From: Butyrivibrio sp. MB2005
Lineage (GTDB): Bacteria; Bacillota; Clostridia; Lachnospirales; Lachnospiraceae
Direction of reading: 5' to 3'
NCBI RefSeq assembly: GCF_000424285.1
Contig: NZ_AUJP01000005.1
Span: forward strand, 180,965-244,964
DNA: 64,000 bases
Shown: positions 43,779-53,522 of the stretch, in pieces
How the letters are laid out: the number at the start of each line of letters is the position of its first letter
Numbering within the stretch: position 1 is the first letter of the stretch
Notes under the pieces: generated by a model
Told to the model about the DNA's origin: nothing
What the model saw: only the letters and a program-made list of their open reading frames with translations
Databases searched by the model: none
Translations under genes and position numbers: made by a program

Positions 43779-45425
43779 TCATTGCTGCAGCGCTTCTACA
43801 ATTGTTGGCAATAATTGTTTTTTCCTTGAAACAACGCCTTTTAACAAGGCTGTATGTTCGCTGCCGGCTTCTACATGGAATCCGGTATCTATGATATTTT
43901 CAGCCTTATTTCCTGCAAAAGCAATGATTGAAGACTCCGCAATGATGTTGGTCATCATGAAGAAAATCATATCAAGTCCGTCGCTCTTCATGATATCCTC
44001 AAGCTCAGGAAGAACTCTCTCCTTTATCTCGGCAAGCTCCTCGGCGCTCATGGAATTGATCTGACCGATTCCGATATTTTTATCTTCAACTGTAAATTTC
44101 TTGAAATCCTGATGCACGATCTGCTTTGGAGTTTTGCTTCCAAGATTGGATCCTGCTCTGAACATCTCCCTTGCAAATTCTTCAACATCGATCTCAGCAA
44201 TCTTAGCCAGTTCTTCTCCTGCCTTTTTATCGATTTCAGTACAGGTAGGTGATCTGTACATTAGAGTATCTGAGATAATAGCAGACAGCATAAGTGAAGC
44301 TGTGATCTTATCTACAGGAACGCCTGCCTCCTTATACATGGAATAAATAATTGTGCATGAAGAACCAAGAGGCTGATTTCTGAAAAATACAGGGTTTGCA
44401 GTCTCTATTGATGAACCAAGTCTGTGATGATCAATAATCTCAAGAATCTCAGCATTATCAATTCCATCTACGGTCTGGCTTCTCTCGTTGTGGTCAACAA
44501 GAATGATCTGCTTCTTTTTAGCACCAAGTAAGTTACGACGTGAGATCATTCCCACAAAATTCTCTTTTTCATCGAGAACAGGGAAATATCTGTGCCTTAC
44601 CTGAGCCATGGTTTGCTGGATATCCTCAATGAAGTCATTCATGTGGAAAGTAACAAGCTGATTTCTTTTCATAACTGAGCCAACAGGTGCACTTTCATTG
44701 ATAAGCCTTGCAACAGTGAAGGTGTCATAAGGAGTTGTGATAATTCTGCAATTTCTCTCCTCAGCCAGCTTCTGAATGGTATTTGTAACCTTGCTCTCTA
44801 TGCAGACAACGATACATGCTGCTTCATTCTCAATGGCAACAAGCTGTGTCTCATATCTGTTACCGCAAATAACGATATCTCCGGGATCAATAACCTCTTC
44901 CATGATCTCAGGTGATGCATTGGCGATAAGCACCTTTCCCTGTGTAAACTTTTCAGACTTATCACCTACAAGCATTTCACCATCGAGAGTATCTACGATA
45001 TTGCCATAGCTTGTATTTGCCTCGGACAAAAGGCTTGCATCATGAACATCCATACAGGTCTCCATGATGTCATTGGTGGTTACAAGACCTTCTAAATGAC
45101 CATCTTTAGTAATGCAGAGAGTTACTACGTTTTCCTGCTTCATTCTCTCCCATGCGCGCTTAAGTGAAATCTCATCGTTTTCCGCGTGAAGATCTCTTAT
45201 CTCCATATCGCAGACCTGAGTGCGTACATCCTTGGTATAAACAGGTGACTGAACGCCGAATCTGTTAAGCACAAACTGTGTCTCTTCATTAAGATGACCG
45301 CAGCGTCTTGCTTCGTATTCTTCTCCGGTTATTTTACTTTTTAGATTTGCATAGCAAATGGCTGCGCAAATAGAATCAGTATCGGGATTCTTGTGTCCTA
45401 TAACATATACAGGTCTGTTTTTCAT
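43779..45425 (-). CDS. ppaC: manganese-dependent inorganic pyrophosphatase with CBS and DRTGG insert
   Basis: Family II pyrophosphatase, 548 residues, cytoplasmic. N-terminal DHH motifs HKNPDTDS (10-17) and, further on, DHNE and DHHRLG; C-terminal substrate motif SRKKQ near the end. Inserted between the first DHH motifs (about 60-305) are two CBS half-domains around a DRTGG domain, the regulatory module that binds AMP, ADP or diadenosine polyphosphates. The extra length against the 310-residue simple enzyme is accounted for by this insert. Good GGAGA site ten bases before the ATG. Confidence 0.95.
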   Translation of the reverse strand: MKNRPVYVIGHKNPDTDSICAAICYANLKSKITGEEYEARRCGHLNEETQFVLNRFGVQSPVYTKDVRTQVCDMEIRDLHAENDEISLKRAWERMKQENVVTLCITKDGHLEGLVTTNDIMETCMDVHDASLLSEANTSYGNIVDTLDGEMLVGDKSEKFTQGKVLIANASPEIMEEVIDPGDIVICGNRYETQLVAIENEAACIVVCIESKVTNTIQKLAEERNCRIITTPYDTFTVARLINESAPVGSVMKRNQLVTFHMNDFIEDIQQTMAQVRHRYFPVLDEKENFVGMISRRNLLGAKKKQIILVDHNERSQTVDGIDNAEILEIIDHHRLGSSIETANPVFFRNQPLGSSCTIIYSMYKEAGVPVDKITASLMLSAIISDTLMYRSPTCTEIDKKAGEELAKIAEIDVEEFAREMFRAGSNLGSKTPKQIVHQDFKKFTVEDKNIGIGQINSMSAEELAEIKERVLPELEDIMKSDGLDMIFFMMTNIIAESSIIAFAGNKAENIIDTGFHVEAGSEHTALLKGVVSRKKQLLPTIVEALQQ

Positions 45426-45504
45426 CTATTATATTCTCCAAAAACAATCTATAGTGTTTATACATTGTACAATAAAATTTTAATATATATAAGACTAAAT
45501 TTCA

Positions 45505-45546
45505 TAAAAAAAGAACGAGGATTTCGAATATCGAAATTCCCGTTCC
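45505..45546 (-). terminator. intrinsic terminator of the secreted protein gene
   Basis: Minus-strand stem (45531-45546 with 45512-45526, one or two mismatches; TTTCGA/TCGAAA core) followed by seven T, 17 bases after the stop at 45563. Confidence 0.9.
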
Positions 45547-45562
45547 TATCATGGTTCAATTA

Positions 45563-46372
45563 TTATTTACACTTCTTAACTCTTACTTTGTAAGATACTG
45601 ATTTGTAACCGAAATCACTGATCTTAACGTAGTACTTCTTACCCTTCTTTAGCTTTATCTTCTTGGAAGACTCCCAGCCTTTGCCCTGATAAGAATACCA
45701 GCAATTGTTTGAATCAACCTTATTCTTTGACTTATATCCTTCTACATGAACACCACACCAGCCTTCAGGCTCAGTGTTTACAACGCTGAACTTGTAATAA
45801 CCGGTCTTGGGTGCTTTGAATACATACCAGTCTACATCCTTATCAACGCTGGTAACTACTCCGCTGGCATCCTTTTTAACTTTAAGGCTGTCTGCCTTTG
45901 ATGCGGAACCGTTGTATTCTGTCTCAAATCTTGCAGGAACCTCATTGACGATTTTGAGTCTTACCTTGTAATGATGCTCCTTAGAACCACACTTAATTGA
46001 AAGCTGAACAGTCTTGCCGGGATTTAATGAAAACTTTTCAGAACAATCCATTCCTCTCTCGGTATATGTGTACTCATCCCACATAGTCCTATAGTCATAG
46101 ATCATTTTTGTGTAAATGTCGCCCCAGCACTCTTCTCCGGACTTGTTTGTAAGACTGGTAAGTGTAACCTCTATATGAGTTGTTCCCTTGGCAGGAGAAG
46201 TGAACTGATAATCATAGCTCTCATTTCTTCCCTCAAAATCTAAAAAGTACTCCTGGTTGACATTAAGCTGTGTAGCAGCCTTAGCCTCTGTCTTAACTCC
46301 TGCAAAAATCGCAGCTGCAAAAGCACAGCTGATTAATGCAGCTTTAACCCCTGTTAAAAAACTTTTCTTCAT
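45563..46372 (-). CDS. secreted protein with pre-peptidase C-terminal-like beta domains
   Basis: 269 residues with a typical signal peptide (KKSFLTGVKAALISCAFAAAIFAGVKTEAKA, cleavage near AKA-AT). The mature part is two beta-sandwich units; the second (DVDWYVFKAPKTGYYKFSVVNTEP ... KLKKGKKYYVKISDFGYKSVSYKVRVKK) has the pre-peptidase C-terminal-domain pattern, the first is similar but weaker. Such domains often accompany secreted enzymes, but no catalytic domain is here, so it may bind carbohydrate or protein. ATG at 46372 is preferred over the TTG one codon earlier. Confidence 0.82.
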   Translation of the reverse strand: MKKSFLTGVKAALISCAFAAAIFAGVKTEAKAATQLNVNQEYFLDFEGRNESYDYQFTSPAKGTTHIEVTLTSLTNKSGEECWGDIYTKMIYDYRTMWDEYTYTERGMDCSEKFSLNPGKTVQLSIKCGSKEHHYKVRLKIVNEVPARFETEYNGSASKADSLKVKKDASGVVTSVDKDVDWYVFKAPKTGYYKFSVVNTEPEGWCGVHVEGYKSKNKVDSNNCWYSYQGKGWESSKKIKLKKGKKYYVKISDFGYKSVSYKVRVKKCK

Positions 46373-46483
46373 CAAAACTCTCTCCTTTTCTGACTATATA
46401 AAGTGTCTTTTATTTCCCCTCAATAAAAATCAAAACAACGCTTAACAGTATATCATAGTTTCCAGTAATAATCATCCCCAAAA

Positions 46484-48211
46484 TCACATCTCAAACTGAC
46501 TTTTATATAGTTTCGCATAAAAGCCACCGGCGCTAAGAAGTGATTCATGATTACCCTGTTCGATAATCCTGCCCTCATTCATAACAAGAATTCTGTCTGC
46601 TTCCCTGATGGTTGAAAGTCTGTGAGCCACGATAAAGCTTGTCCTTCCTGCCATCATCTTCTGGAATGCTCTCTGAATTCTCATCTCGGTTCTTGTATCG
46701 ATAGAACTTGTAGCCTCATCAAGAATAAGCATCGGAGGCACATCAAGCATGGTTCTCGTAATGCAAAGGAGCTGCTTTTGTCCCTGAGAAAGGCTTCCGC
46801 CATCTTCGCCGATAACTGTATCGTATCCATCGGGAAGTCTTTTTATGAAGCTGTGGGCATGGCTCTTTTTAGCTGCTTCAATGACCATCTCATCGGTAAA
46901 ACCTTCTCTGCCCATTGTGATATTTTCTTTTATTGTGCCGCTTCGTAGCCATGTCTCCTGAAGCACCATTCCGTAGTTTGACCTGAGATCATGCCTCTTT
47001 AACTCTCTGATATCTTTGCCATCAACACTGATCGATCCCTTATCGACATCATAGAATCGCATTAGCAGGTTTATTATAGTGGTTTTACCGCTTCCGGTAG
47101 GACCCACAATAGCTACTCTTTGGCCATCTGTTACTGACAGATTAAGATCCTGAATAAGCTCTCTGTCCTTATCGTATGAGAAAGCCACATCCTTAAGTTC
47201 TACATTTCCTGTGACATTTCCAAGTTCTTTACAAAGGTCTGCATCAGGAATCTGAGCCTCTTCATCAATAAGGTCAAACACTCTCTTCGCGCAGGCAAGG
47301 GCGTTTTGAAGCTCTGTTACAACACCTGAAATCTCATTAAAGGGCTTGGTGTACTGTGTAGCATAACTTAAGAAAATAGTAAGCTCTCCCACACTCATTA
47401 TTCCCGAAAGGCAGGCAAATGCACCTGAAAGCGCAACGCAGGCATACACAATATTGTTGATGAATCTGGTGCTGGGGTTAGTAAGTGATGAAAAAAATGT
47501 GGCACGGAGACTTGTATTTGCAAGTCTGTCGTTTATCTCATCGAATTTTTCCTGGTTTTCATCCTCATGTCCAAAAGCCTTAACAACCTTAAGATTCCCT
47601 ATCATCTCATCGATCAGCGCTGTCTGATCTGCTCTTGATATGGACTGCTCTCTGAAAAGCGAATATGATCTGCTTGCAATAAATCTTGCAACCAAAAGCG
47701 ATAAGGGTGTAAGCAAAAATACAACAGCAGCTATGGGGACACTTAAATAAAACATGAATATCAGCGTTCCAAGTATGGTTACAATTCCTGTAAACAGCTG
47801 TGTAAATCCCATAAGAAGGCCATCGGCAAACTGATCGACATCAGCAATAACCTTACTTACAATTTCGCCCTGAGGATGTGAATCAAGATACTCAAAGGGC
47901 AAAACGTGGAGTTTTTCAAAGGCATCGTTTCTGACATCTCTTACTACTCTGAAAGTTATCCTGTTATTTACTCCATACATAAACCACTGGCATGCAGCAG
48001 TTATCACAATTACAACAGCAAGCCTTATAAGGAGCAGCTTAATCCTCTCAAAATCAACGTTTCCTTTTGAAACAATGCAATCAACAATATTACCTGCCAG
48101 AATCGGTGCATATAAAGTGAAAAGTGCCGATACAACAGCAAGTCCTATTGAAGCAAATATAAGAATTCTGTATGCACTTGCATAGTGCAAAACTCTTTTA
48201 AGTTCACGCAT
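46484..48211 (-). CDS. ABC exporter half, catalytically active nucleotide-binding subunit
   Basis: 575 residues: six-helix ABC exporter membrane domain (about 1-320) and nucleotide-binding domain. NBD: Walker A GPTGSGKTT, signature replaced by LSQGQ, Walker B LILDEATSS with the catalytic Glu, H-switch AHRLSTIREAD. It pairs with the gene just upstream (48272-49996), whose NBD lacks the Glu and His; together they fit a heterodimeric exporter such as BmrCD/LmrCD or TmrAB with one canonical and one degenerate site. Substrate unknown; drugs, peptides or lipids are family precedents. Confidence 0.9.
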   Translation of the reverse strand: MRELKRVLHYASAYRILIFASIGLAVVSALFTLYAPILAGNIVDCIVSKGNVDFERIKLLLIRLAVVIVITAACQWFMYGVNNRITFRVVRDVRNDAFEKLHVLPFEYLDSHPQGEIVSKVIADVDQFADGLLMGFTQLFTGIVTILGTLIFMFYLSVPIAAVVFLLTPLSLLVARFIASRSYSLFREQSISRADQTALIDEMIGNLKVVKAFGHEDENQEKFDEINDRLANTSLRATFFSSLTNPSTRFINNIVYACVALSGAFACLSGIMSVGELTIFLSYATQYTKPFNEISGVVTELQNALACAKRVFDLIDEEAQIPDADLCKELGNVTGNVELKDVAFSYDKDRELIQDLNLSVTDGQRVAIVGPTGSGKTTIINLLMRFYDVDKGSISVDGKDIRELKRHDLRSNYGMVLQETWLRSGTIKENITMGREGFTDEMVIEAAKKSHAHSFIKRLPDGYDTVIGEDGGSLSQGQKQLLCITRTMLDVPPMLILDEATSSIDTRTEMRIQRAFQKMMAGRTSFIVAHRLSTIREADRILVMNEGRIIEQGNHESLLSAGGFYAKLYKSQFEM

Positions 48212-48271
48212 AATTATCTCCGGTAAATCTAATTAATCATTTTTAAAAATCTTCTTAAGATTCTGCCTGTA

Positions 48272-49996
48272 TCAACTTATCTTTCCATACTGAGATTCAT
48301 AAATCTCTCTGTATTCATCGCAGTTTTCAATAAGCTCTTCGTGTGTTCCGATACCGCAAACCTGCCCATCATCAAGGACAATGATCTTGTCGCAGAATCT
48401 TATGGATGAAGCTCTCTGCGATACAATGAAAGTTACAGGATGATATTGAAGCTCGCTTATAGCTTTTCTTAAATTCTTATCAGTCATGTTATCAAGTGCT
48501 GATGAGCTGTCATCAAGAATTATTATCTGAGGCTTTTTAACAAGTGCTCTTGCTATGGTAAGTCTCTGTTTCTGACCTCCGGAAAGATTTTTTCCGCCCT
48601 GTGTTATCTCAGCATCAAGCTCGCCTTTTTTACCTTTAACCACATCGGTCGCCTGAGCGATTTTGATCGCATCCCACATCTCCTCATCTGTGGCGTTTTC
48701 ATTACCCCATTTAAGATTGTCTCTTACAGTTCCTTTAAAAAGAACTGCCTTCTGAGGAACGATTCCAACAGCATTTCGAAGTGAAGCTGTTGTATATTCA
48801 CGCACATCTTTTCCTTTGAATTTAACTACGCCATCTGTTGCATCATAAAATCTGGGGATCAGGTTGATCAGGGTTGTTTTTCCGGATCCGGTTCCGCCGA
48901 TAATGCCGATTGATTCACCCTGTTTTGCTGAAAAACTTACGTGCTCTAGAGAATCCTCTTTACCTCCGTTATATCTTAGAGATACATCCTCAAAGGAAAT
49001 CACGGTATCTGCCTCTCCCTGTGAAAGAGCATCTTCTGTTCCCTCAGCCATGGAATTCTTTTCATCCAGCATTGCCTGAATTCTGTTTCCGCAGGCTATG
49101 GCTCTTGTTATGTTAATTATCAGATTGGCCATTTTAATAAGCTCAACAAGTATCTGTGACATATAGTTGTAAAGAGCAACTACAGCACCGGTTGTAAGAA
49201 CTCCTGTATAAACCTTATCAGCTCCTGATTTTAGCAAAATGATTATAGCGAAATTGAGGATTGCATAGGTTGCAGGATTCATGAGAGCTGACACTCTTCC
49301 TACATGCTCCTGAAGCTTTGTGAGAGCGTCATTTTTTTCTTTAAAATTCTGCACTTCCTCGTTTTCTCTGGAAAATGCCCTTATCACTCTCACACCGGAT
49401 AAGTTTTCTCTTGTAAGCCCAAGAACCTTATCAAGACGAGCCTGCACCATCTTATATCTGGGGATTCCCCAAAGCATGATTCCAAAGACTACCACAGATA
49501 AAATTGCGATAGTCACAAGGAAAATAAGTGCCTGATGAAAATCAATCGTAAATGCCATTACCATGGCACCAAATACTACAAAGGGTGATCTTAAGAGCAG
49601 TCTAAGAGACAGATTAACAACAGACTGAACCTGGTTCATATCACTGGTCATTCTGGTTATAAGTGATGTGGTTCCAAGTCTGTCAATTTGGTCGTAGGAA
49701 AGACTCTGAATATTTTTGAATAAGTCGCTCTTAACTTTTGCAGCAAAAAGAGCCGATGCTTTTGCGGCAAAATACTGGGCAGTCACTGAACAAATATAGC
49801 CTACAGCTCCTAAAAGAATAAGAACCAGGGACATTCTAAGGGAATAAATCTTGTTTCCTGTACCAATTCCAACGTCGATGATTTTAGCAACAACAAGCGG
49901 AACAATGAGTTCGAATGTGGCTTCAAGGAGCTTAAAAAGCGGTCCCAATATAGCTTCTAATTTGTAGTCTTTTAAGTATTTAAGTAATTTATTCAT
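48272..49996 (-). CDS. ABC exporter half with degenerate ATP site
   Basis: 574 residues with ABC exporter fold. Walker A GGTGSGKTT and LSGGQ signature are canonical, but the Walker B segment reads IIILDDSSSALD (Asp instead of catalytic Glu) and the switch reads SQRASS (Gln instead of His). These changes mark the degenerate half of a heterodimeric exporter; its intact LSGGQ would complete the partner's active site. It overlaps the stop of the RsmF-like gene (ATGA) and is followed after 60 bases by the partner. Confidence 0.92.
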   Translation of the reverse strand: MNKLLKYLKDYKLEAILGPLFKLLEATFELIVPLVVAKIIDVGIGTGNKIYSLRMSLVLILLGAVGYICSVTAQYFAAKASALFAAKVKSDLFKNIQSLSYDQIDRLGTTSLITRMTSDMNQVQSVVNLSLRLLLRSPFVVFGAMVMAFTIDFHQALIFLVTIAILSVVVFGIMLWGIPRYKMVQARLDKVLGLTRENLSGVRVIRAFSRENEEVQNFKEKNDALTKLQEHVGRVSALMNPATYAILNFAIIILLKSGADKVYTGVLTTGAVVALYNYMSQILVELIKMANLIINITRAIACGNRIQAMLDEKNSMAEGTEDALSQGEADTVISFEDVSLRYNGGKEDSLEHVSFSAKQGESIGIIGGTGSGKTTLINLIPRFYDATDGVVKFKGKDVREYTTASLRNAVGIVPQKAVLFKGTVRDNLKWGNENATDEEMWDAIKIAQATDVVKGKKGELDAEITQGGKNLSGGQKQRLTIARALVKKPQIIILDDSSSALDNMTDKNLRKAISELQYHPVTFIVSQRASSIRFCDKIIVLDDGQVCGIGTHEELIENCDEYREIYESQYGKIS

Positions 49997-51720
49997 GTAT
50001 AAATCCTAAGTCCTTTCGGATAATGATTCTTAAGGGTTCCTCCGGCGTATTTTGCCCATCCAAGGCTGTAGCCATCTGTGGTAATGAGGTACCATCCATT
50101 TTCAAGTCCAGGCACTCTAAGGGATTCACCGCCGATGAATTTCATCACTTCTGGAGAATTCGAATCGAGATTATAGCTATACGTCACATCTTCTGCAGAC
50201 AATGCAAGGCCCAGTGAATGCGATGGCTCAAATCTGTCCTTTTTCATGGTTCCAAGATGAAGTCCAGGCCTCATAACCGTAAGACCATTTATTCCGGGCA
50301 TTCCATCAGGTGCAAGATAAAGCTGTTCGCCAAACATAAAGAGCGTGCCTTTTAAAGCACCTGTAAGCTTTAGTGCTCCTTTTGAACCCTTTTTATTCTT
50401 TTTGTTTGCTTTATTCTTATCCTTGCCTTTTTGTTTTTTGGCAGAAGTTTCATCTGTTTCAGACGTGCCAGAAGCTTCAGCGGCTATTTCTGACTCATCT
50501 ACTATCTGAACATTTTTAAGGAAGCCTTCTACAAAATCAGCAAACGGGTCTACATCACCCTGCTTCACAGCTTTAACTTTACCATTTACTCCGTAAAGTC
50601 CTGCGTTAAGTGAAATATCGCCATCCTTTGTAAATACCGCAAGAAAATGTCCCTCGCCCTTAATCTTATGGGGCCAGAGCCTAGACGTACAGATGCTGAT
50701 GTTTTCGGTGATTTCTTCTAATGATATCTTCTCATCTGCATCTGATAATGGTTCATTTATAAGGTCGTATAAATCATTATCGTTTGATTCTGCATTTGTA
50801 TGATCCGAGCTAGCCTTAGTGGCATTAAATGCCTTATGTATATTCTCAATATCTCCGGGAATCATACCTTCGAAAAGATCGATTTTTACAGGCTTCATAC
50901 CCATCTTTAGAAGTCTTGCCGTCTGTAGTTCATCCTCTTCCGGAGCAAATGTACAGGTTGAGTACACAAGCCTTCCACCGGGAGCAAGCATCTTCACAGC
51001 TTCCTTTAGGATATCCGTCTGTTTGTTTGCGCAAAGTTCAACATTCTCGGCACTCCAGTTAGAAACAGCTTCATCGTTTTTACGAAACATCCCTTCACCG
51101 GAACACGGCGCATCTACAAGGATCTTATCAAAATATCCCTCAAAAACTTCCGATAACTGCTCAGGTCTCATATTGGTTACAAGAGCATTTCTGATTCCGC
51201 ACCTCTCAACATTAAGAGACAGAATCTGAGCCCTCTTTTTATCTATCTCATTTGTAACAAGTATTCCCTCACCCATCATCCTTGATGCAATCTGGGTGCT
51301 TTTACCACCGGGAGCTGCGCATAGATCCAGAATCTTTTCTCCGGGCTTAGGATCAAGATATGCTACAGGAGACATGGCGCTTGGCTCCTGAATATAGTAG
51401 ACGCCTGCTTCATGATATGGATGTTTTCCGGGCGTCCCACCTTCGTAGGAAAAACCACTTGGCTCCCAGGCTATATTTTCGGATAGTTTTGCACCGCTTT
51501 TAGTAAGGATATCTGACGCATAGTTTTTCAAATCGTTGGCAGAATTCTCATTATAAGATCCTGCTGCATCAACACTGGCCTTACTTTCGGATTTTGTGCA
51601 CTTAAGCGCATTTATCCTGATTGCCTTAACGGGCTCTTTTTCCAAGGCTTTTTCAAACGCCTCATACTCATTACTGAGCATGGACTTTATTCTGTTTTCA
51701 AATAATTTATCTAAACTCAT
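49993..51720 (-). CDS. RsmF/NSUN-family rRNA 5-methylcytosine methyltransferase
   Basis: S-adenosylmethionine-dependent RNA methyltransferase, probably on 16S rRNA. Residues 1-300 hold the core: EPSAMSPV, DLCAAPGGKSTQIA (SAM binding), DAPCSGEGMF and YSTCTFAPEED with the two catalytic cysteines. A lysine-rich linker follows (about 450-475), then an RsmF-type C-terminal domain (RPGLHLGTMKKDRFEPSHSLGL). 575 residues. ATG at 51720 is preferred: a TGCTATAAT extended -10 lies only seven bases upstream, so the transcript may be leaderless; no Shine-Dalgarno is present. An in-frame extension upstream reads through the terminator. Confidence 0.9.
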   Translation of the reverse strand: MSLDKLFENRIKSMLSNEYEAFEKALEKEPVKAIRINALKCTKSESKASVDAAGSYNENSANDLKNYASDILTKSGAKLSENIAWEPSGFSYEGGTPGKHPYHEAGVYYIQEPSAMSPVAYLDPKPGEKILDLCAAPGGKSTQIASRMMGEGILVTNEIDKKRAQILSLNVERCGIRNALVTNMRPEQLSEVFEGYFDKILVDAPCSGEGMFRKNDEAVSNWSAENVELCANKQTDILKEAVKMLAPGGRLVYSTCTFAPEEDELQTARLLKMGMKPVKIDLFEGMIPGDIENIHKAFNATKASSDHTNAESNDNDLYDLINEPLSDADEKISLEEITENISICTSRLWPHKIKGEGHFLAVFTKDGDISLNAGLYGVNGKVKAVKQGDVDPFADFVEGFLKNVQIVDESEIAAEASGTSETDETSAKKQKGKDKNKANKKNKKGSKGALKLTGALKGTLFMFGEQLYLAPDGMPGINGLTVMRPGLHLGTMKKDRFEPSHSLGLALSAEDVTYSYNLDSNSPEVMKFIGGESLRVPGLENGWYLITTDGYSLGWAKYAGGTLKNHYPKGLRIYT

Positions 51721-51727
51721 AGCGATT

Positions 51728-51736
51728 ATTATAGCA
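51728..51736 (-). promoter_or_regulatory. extended -10 directly before the RsmF-like start (leaderless?)
   Basis: TGCTATAAT on the minus strand, its end only seven bases from the ATG at 51720. Transcription would begin on or within a base or two of the start codon. Confidence 0.55.
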
Positions 51737-51746
51737 TAAACCATAA

Positions 51747-51783
51747 TAAAAAGCGGCAGCCAACTATTGATATTGACTGCCAC
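51747..51783 (-). terminator. intrinsic terminator of the esterase gene
   Basis: Minus-strand stem GTGGCAGTCAA/TTGGCTGCCGC (51773-51783 with 51753-51763), nine-base loop, then TTTTT, 12 bases after the stop. The T run leads straight into the extended -10 of the next gene. Confidence 0.9.
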
Positions 51784-51795
51784 TCAAACTTTTCA

Positions 51796-53286
51796 TTATC
51801 TATGCTGCTCTGACATCCACTGCCACATGTTTACACCATTTTCTTCGCACTCATTGTTGAAGAAGTATATCCATGACCAGTGACCCATGTACTGATAAGG
51901 CTGTCCGTCCTGGCCCTTGAAGGTATCAGATGTATCGTGTACATCCTTAAATACGCTGGTGTGAACATTCTCATTTATCTCTGAAAGCCTCTTGATTGTA
52001 GGCTCCTCGAACTGCTTAGGATTAACTGTTGTGTCATTCTCTGCATAAATGAACCAAACAGGAAGATCCTTAATAGCTGCAAGCTGCTCATCAGTTATTC
52101 CCTTATCGTTATAAGCTTCACATACAGGATAAGCTGCTGCGAAGAAGTCAGGATAGTTAAGAATCATATCCATGGTCATGTATCCGCCGTTTGAGCATCC
52201 GCCGATGATGATTCTGTCTGCATCAATGTTCTCGTGAGCTGCTACATAATCATCTATAAGCTCTTTAAGTGTAGGAAGGAAAACTGAGTCTGTACCCGGG
52301 TTATCCATCCAATCGCCCTCTTCCTTATACTGCATCCAGAATGTAGGACACTGAGGTGCAAGAACATAAGCTCCGCCCATTACCTTCTGGAATTCTTCAC
52401 CAAAAAGAGGAGTTACTTTATTGCCAAGTGTATTGAGTCTCGGATCTGCTCCGCCTTCTCCTGCACCGTGAAGCCAGATTACAAGAGCATGCTTTACTCC
52501 GTCGTCTTCAGGCTCGTATGAAGCATAGCAAAGAGTCTTTCCATCTGTTCCTGTAAACTTACCTGTTATATCTGTGTTTGCAAGATCAGGGTAAATAGCG
52601 CTGTCGAAGTCAACTTTCTTATCAACATCAATTGCACTTACATCATCGCCTTCATCTGTCTTAATTGTCTGGCCATCCTTAAGTGACACTTCCAGATCAT
52701 AGGGGTTGCAGATAGTGTTATTACCCTTGAAAAGATCATAGCAAAAAGGTGATCCAACCTCAGGATTATACATAAGTTCAAGTGTTACATACTCTGAAGA
52801 ATCAGCTTTCTCACCATTCTCATCACTTGTGTAAGCATCAGTTACAACTCTTTCTGTTTCCAGTTCTATATGCTTTGAAGAATCCTCTTTTGATCCGGGA
52901 GTAAGCGCAGCCCAGTTGAAGCTCTCCTTTGTCTCAACAACCTTGAAGCTGTCAGCACTTACTGAATCGCTGCTTATCTTCTCATCAAGCTTTACTATTG
53001 TCTTAGATACAGCAGGGCCATAATCCTGTCCAATAACTACTACCTTCTGTGTTCCCTTTAATGCATTACCCATGTTTTCGTTCTCCTCTTCCTTTTCAGT
53101 ACTTTCTACCGTTTCTTCAGCTTCTGTTTCTGTGCTTTCTACTGTTTCTTCAGCTTCTGCCAAAGCTTCACTGACAGCTTCTGACGCTACTTCTGTAGAC
53201 TCAGCATTCTGCGTTGTCGTCCCACATCCAATAGTTCCAAACGTCACCATAAGAATCAGGGATGATGCAAGTACCCTTCTTTTCAT
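51796..53286 (-). CDS. lipoprotein esterase (alpha/beta hydrolase, CE1/PHB-depolymerase-like)
   Basis: Surface lipoprotein of 496 residues, lipobox FGTIGC with Cys21, then an acidic repetitive linker (about 30-70, repeated AEETVESTE), an Ig-like domain (about 75-230) and an alpha/beta hydrolase domain with nucleophile in GGCSNGGYM (about Ser365), acid in AENDTTV and histidine in YMGHWSW. Similar secreted esterases remove feruloyl or acetyl groups from plant xylan; this would suit a rumen or gut fibre degrader, but the substrate is inferred. Upstream (53387-53466) lies a long hairpin from the regulator gene. Confidence 0.85.
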   Translation of the reverse strand: MKRRVLASSLILMVTFGTIGCGTTTQNAESTEVASEAVSEALAEAEETVESTETEAEETVESTEKEEENENMGNALKGTQKVVVIGQDYGPAVSKTIVKLDEKISSDSVSADSFKVVETKESFNWAALTPGSKEDSSKHIELETERVVTDAYTSDENGEKADSSEYVTLELMYNPEVGSPFCYDLFKGNNTICNPYDLEVSLKDGQTIKTDEGDDVSAIDVDKKVDFDSAIYPDLANTDITGKFTGTDGKTLCYASYEPEDDGVKHALVIWLHGAGEGGADPRLNTLGNKVTPLFGEEFQKVMGGAYVLAPQCPTFWMQYKEEGDWMDNPGTDSVFLPTLKELIDDYVAAHENIDADRIIIGGCSNGGYMTMDMILNYPDFFAAAYPVCEAYNDKGITDEQLAAIKDLPVWFIYAENDTTVNPKQFEEPTIKRLSEINENVHTSVFKDVHDTSDTFKGQDGQPYQYMGHWSWIYFFNNECEENGVNMWQWMSEQHR

Positions 53287-53386
53287 AATTCCCTAAAAAT
53301 ACCTCCCAATACTTCATTCCCCTCATTTTCAAAACCTTCAGTTCGCAAAAAAGTCCCTTGCTTTTTTCGAATGAATATACCTTAAC

Positions 53387-53466
53387 GTAAAAAAATCCTT
53401 CTAAAAAGAGCCGATTTCTGACAATCAATAGTCAATTTTCGACTTTTCCGTGAAGGATTTTTGACA
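53387..53466 (-). terminator. long nested hairpin between regulator and esterase genes
   Basis: Perfect 11-base inverted repeat AAAAATCCTTC/GAAGGATTTTT (53391-53401, 53452-53462) enclosing further pairing (GTCGA/TCGGC, TTGAC/GTCAG on the minus strand), ending in seven T on the minus strand and five on the plus. It can stop transcription from the regulator gene; its size (about 70 bases) is larger than a usual terminator. The other bases of the 53287-53522 gap show no clear feature. Confidence 0.6.
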
Positions 53467-53522
53467 TGCAAAATATCTGATTTTTTACCTTGCAAATGCG
53501 TTTCCTAAAACACGCATCATAA

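Noticed and set aside
53201..53428. 75-codon minus-strand frame upstream of the esterase gene
   Set aside because: It overlaps the start of the esterase and the terminator hairpin and has no supported start site.
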